This document shows, piece by piece, positions 19,922 through 33,593 of a stretch of 64,000 bases of DNA. The position numbers and the translations under genes are program-made. The DNA is from Rhodopseudomonas infernalis. Lineage in GTDB: Bacteria; Pseudomonadota; Alphaproteobacteria; Rhizobiales; Xanthobacteraceae. Position 1 is the first letter of the stretch. The number at the start of each line of letters is the position of its first letter. Under the pieces are notes generated by a model. That model searched no databases. It was not told the DNA's origin and worked only from the letters and a program-made list of their open reading frames with translations. The DNA is taken from positions 1 through 64,000 of the forward strand of contig NZ_JAJNAL010000010.1 of assembly GCF_022271405.1 (NCBI RefSeq), read 5' to 3'.

Positions 19922-20623
19922 ATGGGCGGCGCCGCGAATCTTCAGAGTGGCGGGCCGGCACTGCCGCTGCGTGTCGCCGCCGCCGGCTTCGCGTCGTCAC
20001 CTGCAGTCGTTTACCGCGCGCTCACCGGGTGTTCGCCGGGAGACGCGCAGATCGACGACGACCGGGCCTTCGATCGGCACGTGCTGGCGTCGATTCTCTC
20101 CGCGGCGCTTACCGAGCCAGGGTCGATTTCCGAACGCTGCGGTCTGCTGCCCGATGACTTTACCGCTCTGATCATCGCGTATTTTCCTCACGTTTCGGTG
20201 CTGCTGTCGGTGCTCGCGATCGGCGCGGCGGAGGTCGACGACGAGGCCGCGATGCTGCGCGACCTGCTGCTGAAGCATCGCTCGACTTCCGGCGAGATCG
20301 GCCACTGGCTGGCGGCGATGGTAGCCCGGCGCGCGATGGAGCCGGATCATCTGTGGGAGGATCTCGGTCTGCGCAACCGGTCGGAGCTGTCGCGGCTGCT
20401 GATCCGCCATTTCGCTCCACTCGCGCATGGCAATACCCGCAACATGCGCTGGAAGCGCTACTTCTACCGCAAGCTCTGCGAGGACGACGGCATGGTGATG
20501 TGCAGCACCCCGTCCTGCGCGCAGTGCAACGACTTTGCCGACTGCTTCGGCGAGGAGAGCGGCGAAAGCCGCATGGCCGCGCGCCGGCGCGAGGTGGAGC
20601 TGGCGGAGGCTATCGCGTCCTGA
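19922..20623 (+). CDS. nifQ: NifQ, molybdenum donor for FeMo-cofactor
   Basis: 233 residues. The C-terminal cysteine motif C-X4-C-X2-C-X5-C is exact (CSTPSCAQCNDFADC), the Mo-Fe-S cluster site of NifQ. NifQ supplies molybdenum to NifEN/NifH for cofactor completion. The ATG is 10 bases after the ferredoxin stop. It is the last nif gene visible before a G/C tract; the usual neighbours nifU, nifS, nifV and nifW do not follow. Confidence 0.95.
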   Translation: MGGAANLQSGGPALPLRVAAAGFASSPAVVYRALTGCSPGDAQIDDDRAFDRHVLASILSAALTEPGSISERCGLLPDDFTALIIAYFPHVSVLLSVLAIGAAEVDDEAAMLRDLLLKHRSTSGEIGHWLAAMVARRAMEPDHLWEDLGLRNRSELSRLLIRHFAPLAHGNTRNMRWKRYFYRKLCEDDGMVMCSTPSCAQCNDFADCFGEESGESRMAARRREVELAEAIAS

Positions 20624-20637
20624 AGGAGCGACGCCGT

Positions 20638-20690
20638 CCTTCACCCTCCCCCTCCAGGGGGAGGGTCGCTCGCATAGCGAGCGGGGTGGG
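20638..20690 (+). repeat. GC-rich repeat with hairpins after nifQ
   Basis: CTCCCCCTCCAGGGGGAG forms one hairpin and CGCTCGC-ATA-GCGAGCG (20667-20683) a perfect second stem. It could terminate the nif transcript. It is the inverted counterpart of the repeat at 70-146, so the nif block lies between opposite copies. Confidence 0.6.
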
Positions 20691-20724
20691 GTGGCGAAGT
20701 TACGAAACCCTGTGCCCGCGGCTC

Positions 20725-20782
<58 letters not shown>

Positions 20783-20931
20783 GCCACGAGCGGGGCGCTG
20801 CGATCATCTGCACGGGAGCGTACAGCGACGATGGGGTGCTCAAAGACAGGTCGTGCCTGGGGCCCCCCACCCCCTACCCCTCCCCGCAAGGGGGAGGGGA
20901 GCGCGCTGCGACGCGGGGCGTACGCTCGAGA

Positions 20932-24071
<3,140 letters not shown>

Positions 24072-24105
24072 GCGTGGCATAAAGCCCGCAATACACCCTC
24101 TCCCC

Positions 24106-24187
24106 GTCATTGCGAGCGCAGCGAAGCAACCCAGAAGCGCCGAGCACTGAGCCTGGATTGCTTCGTCGCTTCGCTCCTCGCAATGAC
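24106..24187. repeat. REP-like palindrome (TCATTGCG family)
   Basis: Begins GTCATTGCGAGCGCAGCGAAG (core) and ends GCTTCGCTCCTCGCAATGAC. It lies between the peptidase and the next gene; an in-frame ATG at 24183 falls inside it and is therefore a poor start choice for that gene. Confidence 0.85.
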
Positions 24188-24230
24188 GGAGTTCAACAAA
24201 GAAGCCATCAGGAAACAACCCGAGCACATC

Positions 24231-25526
24231 ATGGCCGCACCCAAACCGCCCGGATTTGAAACCCTCAGCCTGCACGCCGGACAACATCCCGATCCAGTCA
24301 CCGGCTCGCGCGCGGTGCCGATCTATCAGACCACGTCCTACGTGTTTCAGGACACCGACCACGCCGCCGCACTGTTCAACATGGAGCGGCCCGGGCATCT
24401 GTACACGCGCATTTCCAACCCGACGACCGCGGTGCTGGAAGAGCGCATTGCGGCGCTGGAGAACGGCGTCGGCGCGGTGGCGACCGCGAGCGGCATGGCG
24501 GCGCTGCATCTGGCGATCGCTACGCTGCTGAACGCCGGCGATCACATCGTGGCGTCGTCATCGCTGTATGGCGGCACGATCAACCTGCTGGCGCACACCA
24601 TGCCGCGGTTCGGCATCACCACGACATTCGTCAATCCGCGCGATCACGCCGCGCTGAAAGCGGCGATCCAGCCCAACACCAAGCTGATGATCGGCGAAAC
24701 CATCGGCAATCCCGGGCTCGAAGTGCTCGACATCCCGAAGGTCGCGGCGATCGCCCATGAGGCGAAGATTCCGCTGCTGATCGACAACACGTTTGCTACC
24801 CCCTATCTGAGCAAGCCGATCGAACTTGGCGCCGACATCGTGATGCATTCGGTGACCAAATGGCTCGGCGGCCATGGCATCGCGATCGGCGGCGTGCTGG
24901 TCGACGGCGGCCGATTCGACTGGCGCAGCTCCGGCAAGTTTCCGACGCTGACCGAGCCTTATGCCGGCTATCACGACGTCGTCTTCGACGAGCAGTTCGG
25001 CCCGCCCGCCTTCGTCATCCGCGCGCGAATGGAAGGGCTGCGCGACTTCGGCGCCTGCCTGTCGCCCACCAATGCGTTCCAGCTACTGCAGGGCATCGAG
25101 ACGCTGCCGGTGCGGATGGATCGCCACGTTGCCAATACCAAGGCGGTGCTGGACTTCCTCGGTAGCAACAAGGCGGTCGACTGGGTGCTGCACCCGACGC
25201 TGGAGAGCCATCCGGACTACGCGCTCGCCCAGCAATTGCTGCCGAAGGGCGCCGGCTCGATCATCTCGTTCGGCATCAAGGGCGGCCGCGAAGCCGGGCG
25301 CAAGTTCATCGAGGCGCTGCGGCTGACCAGCCACCTCGCCAATGTCGGCGACGCCAAGACGCTGGTGATCCACCCCGCCTCGACCACCCATCAGCAGATG
25401 AGCGCCGAGCAACTCACTGCCGCCGGGATCGGTGAGGAGTTGATCCGGCTGTCGGTCGGCATCGAGACCGCCGAGGACATCATCGCTGATTTGGCGCAGG
25501 CGCTGCGCATGTCGCAGAAGGGCTGA
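24231..25526 (+). CDS. O-acetylhomoserine aminocarboxypropyltransferase-type PLP enzyme
   Basis: 431 residues of the Cys/Met metabolism PLP family. Visible are FETLSLHAGQ at the N-terminus, YTRISNPT, ATASGMAALHLAI and the PLP lysine in HSVTKWLGGHG. The family makes homocysteine from O-acetylhomoserine and sulfide (or methanethiol). I chose the ATG at 24231, where the conserved sequence begins, over 24183 inside the repeat. An alpha/beta hydrolase follows 3 bases later, so the two form an operon. Confidence 0.9.
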   Translation: MAAPKPPGFETLSLHAGQHPDPVTGSRAVPIYQTTSYVFQDTDHAAALFNMERPGHLYTRISNPTTAVLEERIAALENGVGAVATASGMAALHLAIATLLNAGDHIVASSSLYGGTINLLAHTMPRFGITTTFVNPRDHAALKAAIQPNTKLMIGETIGNPGLEVLDIPKVAAIAHEAKIPLLIDNTFATPYLSKPIELGADIVMHSVTKWLGGHGIAIGGVLVDGGRFDWRSSGKFPTLTEPYAGYHDVVFDEQFGPPAFVIRARMEGLRDFGACLSPTNAFQLLQGIETLPVRMDRHVANTKAVLDFLGSNKAVDWVLHPTLESHPDYALAQQLLPKGAGSIISFGIKGGREAGRKFIEALRLTSHLANVGDAKTLVIHPASTTHQQMSAEQLTAAGIGEELIRLSVGIETAEDIIADLAQALRMSQKG

Positions 25527-25529
25527 GCC

Positions 25530-26312
25530 ATGCAGATCAAGGTCAACGGCATCGACACCTTCGTCGCCACCGGCGGCAAGGCATTCGACCCCTCGCTGCC
25601 GGCCGCGGTGTTCATTCACGGCGCCGGCTTCGATCATTCGGTGTGGGCGCTGCAGACGCGCTGGTTCGCGCATCACGGCTTCGCTGTGCTGGCGCCCGAC
25701 CTGCCCGGCCACGGCCGCGCCGGCGGCGAGCCGCTGAAGACCATCGCCGAGATGGCCGACTGGGTCGCGGCGCTGCTCGGTGCCGCCGGCGCACAGCCGG
25801 CCAAGCTGATCGGCCACTCGATGGGCTCGCTGATCGCGCTGGAAGCCGCCGCGCGGCATCCCGCCAAGGTGGCGTCGCTGGCGTTGATCGGGACTACCTC
25901 GGTCATGACCGTCGGCCCGGATCTGCTGAAGGCCGCCGAGGTCAACGATCCTGCTGCGATCGCCATGATGACGATCTGGGGTCTCGGCCCCGACGCCGAG
26001 ATCGGCGGCAACCTCGCGCCGGGCCTGTGGATGCATGGCGGCTCGGTGCGGGTGCTCGAAGCCAACAAGCCGGGGGTGATCTTCAACGACCTGTCGGCCT
26101 GCAACGACTACAAGGACGCGCTGGCGGCGGCGGCGAAGGTGACGGTGCCGACGCTGTTCATCCTCGGCGAGCGCGACATGATGACACCGACCAGGAACGG
26201 CAAAACGCTGGCGGCGGCAGTGGCCGGCTCCCGCACCGTGATCCTGAAAGGCGCCGGGCACACGATGATGGTCGAGCGTCCCGACGAGGTGCTGAAGGCG
26301 CTGCAGGGGTGA
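25530..26312 (+). CDS. alpha/beta hydrolase
   Basis: 260 residues with HGAGFDHSVW (oxyanion region), the nucleophile elbow GHSMGS, and a late histidine in GAGHTMM. The start is 3 bases after the upstream PLP enzyme, hence co-transcribed. The substrate cannot be deduced; an ester or acyl substrate linked to methionine metabolism is only a guess. Downstream, 26313-26423 is a gap between convergent genes with no clear feature. Confidence 0.88.
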   Translation: MQIKVNGIDTFVATGGKAFDPSLPAAVFIHGAGFDHSVWALQTRWFAHHGFAVLAPDLPGHGRAGGEPLKTIAEMADWVAALLGAAGAQPAKLIGHSMGSLIALEAAARHPAKVASLALIGTTSVMTVGPDLLKAAEVNDPAAIAMMTIWGLGPDAEIGGNLAPGLWMHGGSVRVLEANKPGVIFNDLSACNDYKDALAAAAKVTVPTLFILGERDMMTPTRNGKTLAAAVAGSRTVILKGAGHTMMVERPDEVLKALQG

Positions 26313-26423
26313 TCAAAGACGTTTGTTGCTGAGCAGGGCATCGCCGCACGAGCTGCGGCGCTGCCCTTGTGCTCCTGGGACGAGACCCGCGGCATTCCGC
26401 GGCCGCGGGACGAGGTGCATCCC

Positions 26424-27114
<691 letters not shown>

Positions 27115-27128
<14 letters not shown>

Positions 27129-28980
27129 GAGCGTGCAACCCTCCGAGATAGGCATCCTGGACCGCCGGGTTGCGACGGATTTCATCGGCCGTGCCGTCCG
27201 CCAGCAGCCGGCCCTCGTAAAGCACGGTGATGCGCTCGGCGAGGCCGAAAATGGCGTCGAGATCGTGCTCCACAATCACCACGGTTCGAGCTCGGGCAAT
27301 GTCGCGTATGAAGGCACAGGTCGCGGCCCTCTCCGCCGGGCTCATACCGGCCAGCGGCTCGTCGAGCAGCAGCACGTTCGGACTGGTCGCCAGCGCCATC
27401 CCGATCTCGAGCCGGCGCTTCTCGCCGTAAGCCAGCACATGTGCCGGCGTATCGGCACGCTCGACGAGGTCGAGCATGGACAGGATCGACGAGACCTGCG
27501 CTTCTACTTCCGCAAGACTGTTCGCCGGCCGCAACAGGTCGAAGCGCAGCGGACCGCGACTGCGGGCCAATGCGGCGATGCGCAGGTTCTTGCGCACCGA
27601 CAGGTTGGGAAACAGCTGGTTGAGCTGGTTGCTCTTGGCGATCCCGAGCTGAGCGGCTCTGCTGACACCGAGACCGGTGACCTTCTCACTGAACAACAGC
27701 ACATCACCGGACGTCGGGCTGACCTCGTCGAGCAGCATTTTGAACAATGTCGACTTACCCGCGCCGTTCGGGCCGATCACGGCATGGATCGATCCGCGAC
27801 GAACCTTGAACGAGACGCCGTCGACGGCTTTCAAACCGCCATAGTAGCGAGCCAGCGATCGCGCCTCGAGCGCGGTCTCTCCGTCTCCCGTCGCAGGCTC
27901 GGCCAGCGGCAGGGTCACATCCGCACGCGCCGCCGCGCCACCGGTGGCCGCGTCGATGTTGTGCGCCTCGATCACCTCGGTCTTCGCCTCGGCAGCGCGC
28001 AGCGCGGCTTGGTTGCGCCGCTCACTCCACCAATGCGCGATCTCCCCGCAAATGCCGCGGCGCAGCCCGATCACCAGCACGATGAAAGCGACGCCGAGGA
28101 CCAGCTTCCATAGAATGGCGAAGCCGGGGATCAGTTGCAGATTGTCGCGCAGCCACAGCCACACCGTGGCGCCGACCAGCGGCCCGATCAACGTGCCGGC
28201 GCCCCCGACGATGGTCTGCACCACCAGTTGACCCGACGTCTCCAGCGAGAATGCATCGGGCGGCATGTAGCTCTGAAAAGAACCGAGCAATCCACCTGCG
28301 AGACCCGCGTAAAGCGCGGCGAGGACGAAGGCCGTCAGTTTATAGGCAGGCACGTTGTGGCCCAGCATCGCGACGCGGCCGGTGTTCTCCTTGATCGCCA
28401 GCAGGATCGCCCCGACCGGCGAGCGCACGATGCGCCGTGCCAGCACATAGCCGACGAAAAAGATCACCGCGAACAACCCGTACATCGGCAGACCGGCCGT
28501 GATGCGGAACGCATGCTCACCGAAACCGAGCACGGGCACCGGTACGCCAGCGATGCCGTTCTCTCCGCCCGTGTAGTCGGTCAAGATCGAGTTTTCGATG
28601 AAGTATGCCATCTGTCCGAAGGCGAGCGTGATCATCGTGAAGTAGATGCCGATCCGGCGCACGGCGAACCAGCCGACCACCAAGCCGAAGACGCCGGCCG
28701 CACCCGTGCCCGCGAGGAGGGCCAGCCAGACGCTGCCGATCGCGCCGGACACCAGGAGATACGCCGTGACGAATCCGCCGACGCCATAGAAGGCGGCCTG
28801 ACCGAACGACAGCAGGCCCGTCAGCCCGAACAGAATGTCGAAGCCGAGGCCGATCAGTCCCCAGTTCAGCACACGCGTCAACAGATCGGTGGAGAAGCCC
28901 AGCGGATTCAGGACCAGCGGTCCGAAGATCAGTGCGAGCAGAACTGCGATTTCCGCGGAGTACGTCCTGACGCGCTTCAT
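27115..28980 (-). CDS. fused LivM permease-LivG ATPase
   Basis: 621 residues. The first about 320 residues are a LivM-type permease with multiple hydrophobic segments (for example IAVLLALIFGPLVLNPLGF and VWLALLAGTGAAGVFGLVVG). The C-terminal part from about residue 380 is an ATPase with GPNGAGKSTLF, a weak signature region (HVLAYGEKRRLEIGMAL) and NVLLLDEPLAGMSP. Fusion of these two subunits is seen in some transporters of this family. The ATG overlaps the LivH stop (ATGA). Confidence 0.92.
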
Positions 28981-29858
28981 GCCCTGCCTTCCGATCCGAA
29001 CAGGCCCTGCGGGCGCATCACCAGCAACAGCGCCATCAGCGCATACAGCATGACTTCGGAATAGGACGAGTTGAACGCGCTCGTCAGGCTGATGATCTCG
29101 CCGGCGATCAGACCGCCGACGATCGCGCCGGGAAACGAACCGAGGCCGCCGAGGACGATCACGACGAACGATTGCGCCATGAAATTCGCACCCATATCCG
29201 GCGACACCGCGACCACCGGGGCATACAGCATCCCGGCGAGCCCCACGGCGACGATGCCGATGGCGAACACAAGCAAGAAAGCGCGGCGCACGTTGATGCC
29301 GAGGATGCCGACCATGCCCGGATTTTCGATTCCGGCACGCACCACCAATCCCATCGAGGTGCGATACAGCACGAGATACAGCCCGATCAGCAACCCGGCG
29401 ATGATCGCGATCAGTTGCAGCCGGTAGGTCGGATAGATGAGGAACCCAAGCTGTGTGGCGCCCTGCCCCCAGGGCGGCACCGGCACGCGCTGCGCGTTGC
29501 CGCCGAAACCGGCACGGATACACTCGACCAGAACAATGCCGATGCCGTAGGTGACGAGGATCTGGTCTTCGTGCGGCCGGTCGTAGAAGTAGCGAATGAT
29601 GACGCGCTCGAGCAAGAAGCCGAGCACCAGCATGAAACAGCAGCCGAGCACGATCGCCAGCACGAACGACGAGGTATAGTGCAGCAGCACGAAGACCGTA
29701 TAGGCGCCCACGGCGAACAGCGCGCCGTGGGCGAAGTTGAGCACGCCGAGCGTGCCGAGGATGATCGTCAGCCCGCTGCTGACCAATGCCAGCAGCGTAC
29801 CGAGTGCCAAGCCGTTGAAGGCCTGCGAGACGAGAACGGGCCAGCTCGGCATGACCAT
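28977..29858 (-). CDS. livH: branched-chain amino acid-type ABC permease (LivH)
   Basis: 293 residues with about eight hydrophobic segments and the LivH-type FNGLALGTLLALVSSGLTI and GVLNFAHGALFAVGAY. It forms the membrane channel with the LivM half of the fused protein. It lies between the binding protein gene (4-base gap) and the fusion gene (4-base overlap), confirming one operon. Confidence 0.93.
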   Translation of the reverse strand: MVMPSWPVLVSQAFNGLALGTLLALVSSGLTIILGTLGVLNFAHGALFAVGAYTVFVLLHYTSSFVLAIVLGCCFMLVLGFLLERVIIRYFYDRPHEDQILVTYGIGIVLVECIRAGFGGNAQRVPVPPWGQGATQLGFLIYPTYRLQLIAIIAGLLIGLYLVLYRTSMGLVVRAGIENPGMVGILGINVRRAFLLVFAIGIVAVGLAGMLYAPVVAVSPDMGANFMAQSFVVIVLGGLGSFPGAIVGGLIAGEIISLTSAFNSSYSEVMLYALMALLLVMRPQGLFGSEGRA

Positions 29859-29862
29859 TTCC

Positions 29863-31179
29863 TCAGGTATAGGGGCCGAGCTTGCAGCCGAAGAAGTCCG
29901 GTGAATTCATCACGCTCTCGCCGTCGACGATCTCGACGATGTCGTAGAAGTCTTCCTTGTGCTTCATCTCAGCGGGCTTCTTGCCGCGCAGGATCGGGAT
30001 CGGCCGAACCATCTGATGATCTTCGGCGCGATAATAGACCTTGCCGATCGTGGTGTTGTAAGGCTGCGACTTGGAGCTTTCCATCACCTTGATGACGTCG
30101 ACCGGATTGAAGGTCTTCGCACGCTCCACCGACATCGCCCACAGATAGGTTTGCATGTAGCCGATATGGGCGCCCCATCGCGGATAGTACTTGTTCTGCG
30201 CGACGAAGCTCTCGACGAAGGCCTTGGCGAGCGGGAAGGTGTCCTGCAGGCCGAACCAGAAATCGCAGCTGCCATACACGCCCTGCATCAGCTCGGCGCC
30301 GAGCTCCTTGTCCTGGAACGACGACAGATTGGGGACCACGAGCTTCATGCGCTTGAGCACGCCGAACTGCTCGGCCTGCTTGGTCGAGGCGACGGCGTCA
30401 CCGCCGAAAGCGATGTTGACGAACACGTCGGCGCCGCTGTTGGCGATGTTGAGCAGCGCCGAGGAGTAATCTGTGGTCCCGAGCGGGACCACTTCCTTGG
30501 CGATCTGCTTCCAGCCCTGCTCGGTCGAGAATTTGGCGAAGCTGTCATAGACGCTGTGGCCGTAAGTGTAGTCCGGCACCAGGAACGCCATCTTGATATT
30601 CTTACCGAGTGCCTTGGCGACCACCGGTGCAAGACCCTTGGCGGCCATGTAGGCGTTCTGCTGCGAGCGGAAGCCGTAGCGCTGGCAGTTTTTGCCTGTG
30701 ATGTCGTTGGAGCCGGCGATGCCGACCATGTAGAGCACCTTCTCGCGCGAGCCGAGCTCTTCGAGCGCGATCGCGCTCGAGCTCGACACCGACCCGGCCA
30801 CCATGATGGCCTTGTCGCGCTGGATGAACTGGGTAGCGCTCTGCACGTCGAGGTTCGGTTTGCCCTCGGTATCTGAGACCTTGTAGCGGATCTGGCGGCC
30901 GAGCACGCCCTTGCCCTTCAGTCCCCAGCTCTGGGCGATATCACCGCCTGCGTTGATCTGCGCGATCGCCAGATCGTAGCCGAGCTTGAGGTCGCCGCCG
31001 TCGCCCGAGAACACGCCGGTGAGCGGGATGGTCAGACCGACGAAAACCGAATCGGCGGAAACGCCTGCCGGAAACGTGCCGATGGTCGCCGGCGACTGCG
31101 CAAACGAGCGTTCCGGAAGCATGAGACCGGCTGCGGCGCCGACTCCTCCGAGCAAAAGCTGCCGACGGTCAAACTGCAT
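29863..31179 (-). CDS. ABC transporter substrate-binding protein (LivK-like)
   Basis: 438 residues. The N-terminus has two arginines in DRRQLLLGG before a hydrophobic stretch and SFAQS cleavage region, suggesting Tat export. The mature part is a type I periplasmic binding fold with VGLTIPLTGVFSGDGG and DYTYGHSVYDSF. Amide, urea and aromatic-acid binders look alike, so the ligand is not assignable. Its operon with a nitrilase suggests a nitrile, amide or the derived acid. Confidence 0.9.
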   Translation of the reverse strand: MQFDRRQLLLGGVGAAAGLMLPERSFAQSPATIGTFPAGVSADSVFVGLTIPLTGVFSGDGGDLKLGYDLAIAQINAGGDIAQSWGLKGKGVLGRQIRYKVSDTEGKPNLDVQSATQFIQRDKAIMVAGSVSSSSAIALEELGSREKVLYMVGIAGSNDITGKNCQRYGFRSQQNAYMAAKGLAPVVAKALGKNIKMAFLVPDYTYGHSVYDSFAKFSTEQGWKQIAKEVVPLGTTDYSSALLNIANSGADVFVNIAFGGDAVASTKQAEQFGVLKRMKLVVPNLSSFQDKELGAELMQGVYGSCDFWFGLQDTFPLAKAFVESFVAQNKYYPRWGAHIGYMQTYLWAMSVERAKTFNPVDVIKVMESSKSQPYNTTIGKVYYRAEDHQMVRPIPILRGKKPAEMKHKEDFYDIVEIVDGESVMNSPDFFGCKLGPYT

Positions 31180-31252
31180 GTCACCACCTCTGTCAGTTCA
31201 ATCACCACCACCATCGGCGGTGAGTTGCGGTTTGGGGGAAGCCCCGGCGAAA

Positions 31253-32302
31253 CTAGAGACCGATACGGGCAGTCTGCGTCGCGCGGCCGATGTCGTCCGC
31301 GGCATCGTCCACAGCCGCGACGTTCGCTGCGTCGTCGATGAAGGTCGCCGGCACCAGCCGGCGGCGGTTGATGCCCAGCTCGAAGACGTCGAAGCGATTG
31401 TAGTACCCGACGACATCGTGGAATTGTTTCGGCTCGACGCATTTGTTGAGGTCGATGTCGGCATACAGGATGCCCTCGTCCTCGCAGAGCGTTTCGCCGA
31501 TCTGCTCGCCGGTCGGATCCAGAAAGTAGGACGCCGCGTTCGGCGTACCGTCGAGCACGGCGGCAATCGACGGATCGCGCGCCATCAGCAGTTCGCGCGC
31601 CGGCTTGTCGAGGACGCCGGCGGTGACGAGGCCGAAAACCTTCGCTTCAAAACAATGCGCGCTGGCGCGGATACGGGTCGCCGTCCCGATATGGTAGTTG
31701 CCGCCTTCGGCCGGGCGCCGCGTCGGCCAGATCGGCGGCCAGCTGGAGATGTGAAACTGCTCGCCCTGCGCGATCAGCGCGTAGCGCGCCAGCGGATTGG
31801 TGTTCTCGCCGCAGATCAACTGACCGATCCTGCCGATCGGCGTATCGACAACGCGCAGACCCGCGCCGTCACCGGCGCTCCAGATCAGCTTCTCGTAGAA
31901 CGTCGGCACCAGCTTGCGGTGGTGATTGAGAATCGTCCCGTCCTCGCCGATCAGCAGATTGGAATTCCAGATGCAGCCGACGCTGGCCGGCGACCTCTCG
32001 CTGATGCCCATCGACACCACGATCCCGTGTGCCCGCGCCTCGTCCCGGATCGCCTTCACCTCGGGTCCGTCCACCAGCACCGACTGATCGGCCATTCGCG
32101 CGAACAGATCGTGGTTATCGATCGGCGCCCACAAAGCGGCCCACACCGGAAATGCAGGGACGAAGGTCTCGGGAAACGCAACCAGAGCGGCACCTGCCGC
32201 GGCTGCCTCACGGATGAGCGAGAGCGCCTTTTTCGTAGTCGCAGCCCTGTCGAGGAACACCGGTGCGGCGTGAACCGCGGCCGCCTTGAATCGAGGAAGC
32301 AT
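31253..32302 (-). CDS. nitrilase family carbon-nitrogen hydrolase
   Basis: 349 residues with the E-K-C catalytic triad: Glu in AFPETFVP, Lys in HHRKLVPT, Cys in LICGENTNP. The ENTNP context and length fit the true nitrilase branch (nitriles to acids plus ammonia) rather than amidases. The ATG at 32302 fits the family start MLPRFKAAAVHAAP. It is the first gene of the transporter operon and is divergent from a LysR regulator, which suggests substrate-induced control. Release of ammonia would link it to nitrogen supply. Confidence 0.9.
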   Translation of the reverse strand: MLPRFKAAAVHAAPVFLDRAATTKKALSLIREAAAAGAALVAFPETFVPAFPVWAALWAPIDNHDLFARMADQSVLVDGPEVKAIRDEARAHGIVVSMGISERSPASVGCIWNSNLLIGEDGTILNHHRKLVPTFYEKLIWSAGDGAGLRVVDTPIGRIGQLICGENTNPLARYALIAQGEQFHISSWPPIWPTRRPAEGGNYHIGTATRIRASAHCFEAKVFGLVTAGVLDKPARELLMARDPSIAAVLDGTPNAASYFLDPTGEQIGETLCEDEGILYADIDLNKCVEPKQFHDVVGYYNRFDVFELGINRRRLVPATFIDDAANVAAVDDAADDIGRATQTARIGL

Positions 32303-32364
32303 ATCGTCGTCCTTTGTTTCCAACAGGCTAGGTCGCTTCCGAACGCTGTGGGTAGAGGCAATCC

Positions 32365-32380
32365 TGCAAGCCGGCTTGCA
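32365..32380. promoter_or_regulatory. 16-base perfect palindrome, candidate LysR operator
   Basis: TGCAAGCCGGCTTGCA is a perfect palindrome in the 136-base gap between divergent nitrilase and LysR genes. A second symmetrical element GGCA-N7-TGCC lies at 32413-32427, just before the LysR ATG. Both are candidate binding sites for the adjacent regulator. Confidence 0.5.
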
Positions 32381-32438
32381 TCCGGCAAGAATGCGTCTCA
32401 GCAGCATCTATTGGCACGGGTTTTGCCGATGTCGTCGC

Positions 32439-33593
32439 ATGAAGGACTTCAATTCACTCGACTGGGATGACCTCAAGGTGTTCTTGCACGCGGCCAGGGG
32501 CGGCAGCCTGGGCAGCGCGGCCAAACGCATGAAGGTCGATCAATCCACCGTCAGCCGCAAGATCGCGCATCTGGAGAGCACGCTTGGCATCGCGCTGTTC
32601 GAGCGGCTCCCCTCCGGACTGCGCGTCACCGAGCTGGGCGACCGTTTGCTGTGCCACACCGAGAGGATCGAGAGCGCGGTCATCGCGATGCAGGAGGACG
32701 TGCAATGCGGCAGTAGCCGGACGGCCGGCCGCGTCCGGCTGGCGACGATGGAAGGCATCGCATCGCTCTATCTGGCCGCGCGCTTCTCGCGTCTTCACCG
32801 CCAGCATCGCAACCTGACGGTCGAATTGCTGACGTCGCCGCAGACCGTTTGGGTGAACCGCCGCGAGGCCGATCTCTTCCTCAGCTTCTTCCGCCCTCGC
32901 GGCCAGGGCATGGTTTCCGAGCGAATCGGATGTTTCGAGCTGGGCCTGTACGCCTCACAGGACTATCTCGATCAGCTCGGCACACCCAGTTCCGCCGCCG
33001 ACCTCGCGCGGCATCAGTTCATCACCTATATCGACGATCTCATCCAGCTCGATTCGATCCGCTGGCTGGACGACATCATCAAGAATCCCACTGTCAGTTT
33101 TCATTCCAACAGCATGATTGCGCAGATGAACGCCGCGGCCGGGGGTCTCGGCCTGGTCTTGCTACCGAGCTTCGCCGCTAAGGATCGCGACGATCTGGTG
33201 CCGGTGCTGCACGACCAGATATGGACGGCACGCGAAGTCTGGATCAACGTGCACACCGACCTGCAGTTCGTGCCGCGCATACGCGCGGTGTCGAGCTTCC
33301 TCAAAGCGACCTTCAAATCCGACCCGATCATGCAGGCCGCCCCACCGGAGGGGTTATCTACGGCACCCTCGGATGGAAGCAGAGCTCGCGATGAACGCCG
33401 GCCGGAAGCCGTGATCAGCGAGCTGACCGAACCATGCGTCGATTCCGCACTAGCCCTGATCTCGATGAGCACCACTGCCCGCGCTTCGGGAACGGCCTCA
33501 CACGACTTGGCTTCGCTATCCATGGATCCGGATGCTACCCTCCCTTGCCGAACACCCGGCTCGCCAGTACGTCGCCGGCCTCGATCGTCATGA
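32439..33593 (+). CDS. LysR family transcriptional regulator
   Basis: 384 residues. The N-terminal winged helix ([34 protein letters not shown]) is followed by a LysR substrate domain to about residue 300. The last 80 or so residues (from [11 protein letters not shown] on) are unlike the family and probably result from a lost or shifted stop; the frame runs 59 bases into convergent cbbX. It is divergent from the nitrilase operon and probably controls it. A RuBisCO-linked role is unlikely because a separate cbbR exists. Confidence 0.85.
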   Translation: MKDFNSLDWDDLKVFLHAARGGSLGSAAKRMKVDQSTVSRKIAHLESTLGIALFERLPSGLRVTELGDRLLCHTERIESAVIAMQEDVQCGSSRTAGRVRLATMEGIASLYLAARFSRLHRQHRNLTVELLTSPQTVWVNRREADLFLSFFRPRGQGMVSERIGCFELGLYASQDYLDQLGTPSSAADLARHQFITYIDDLIQLDSIRWLDDIIKNPTVSFHSNSMIAQMNAAAGGLGLVLLPSFAAKDRDDLVPVLHDQIWTAREVWINVHTDLQFVPRIRAVSSFLKATFKSDPIMQAAPPEGLSTAPSDGSRARDERRPEAVISELTEPCVDSALALISMSTTARASGTASHDLASLSMDPDATLPCRTPGSPVRRRPRSS

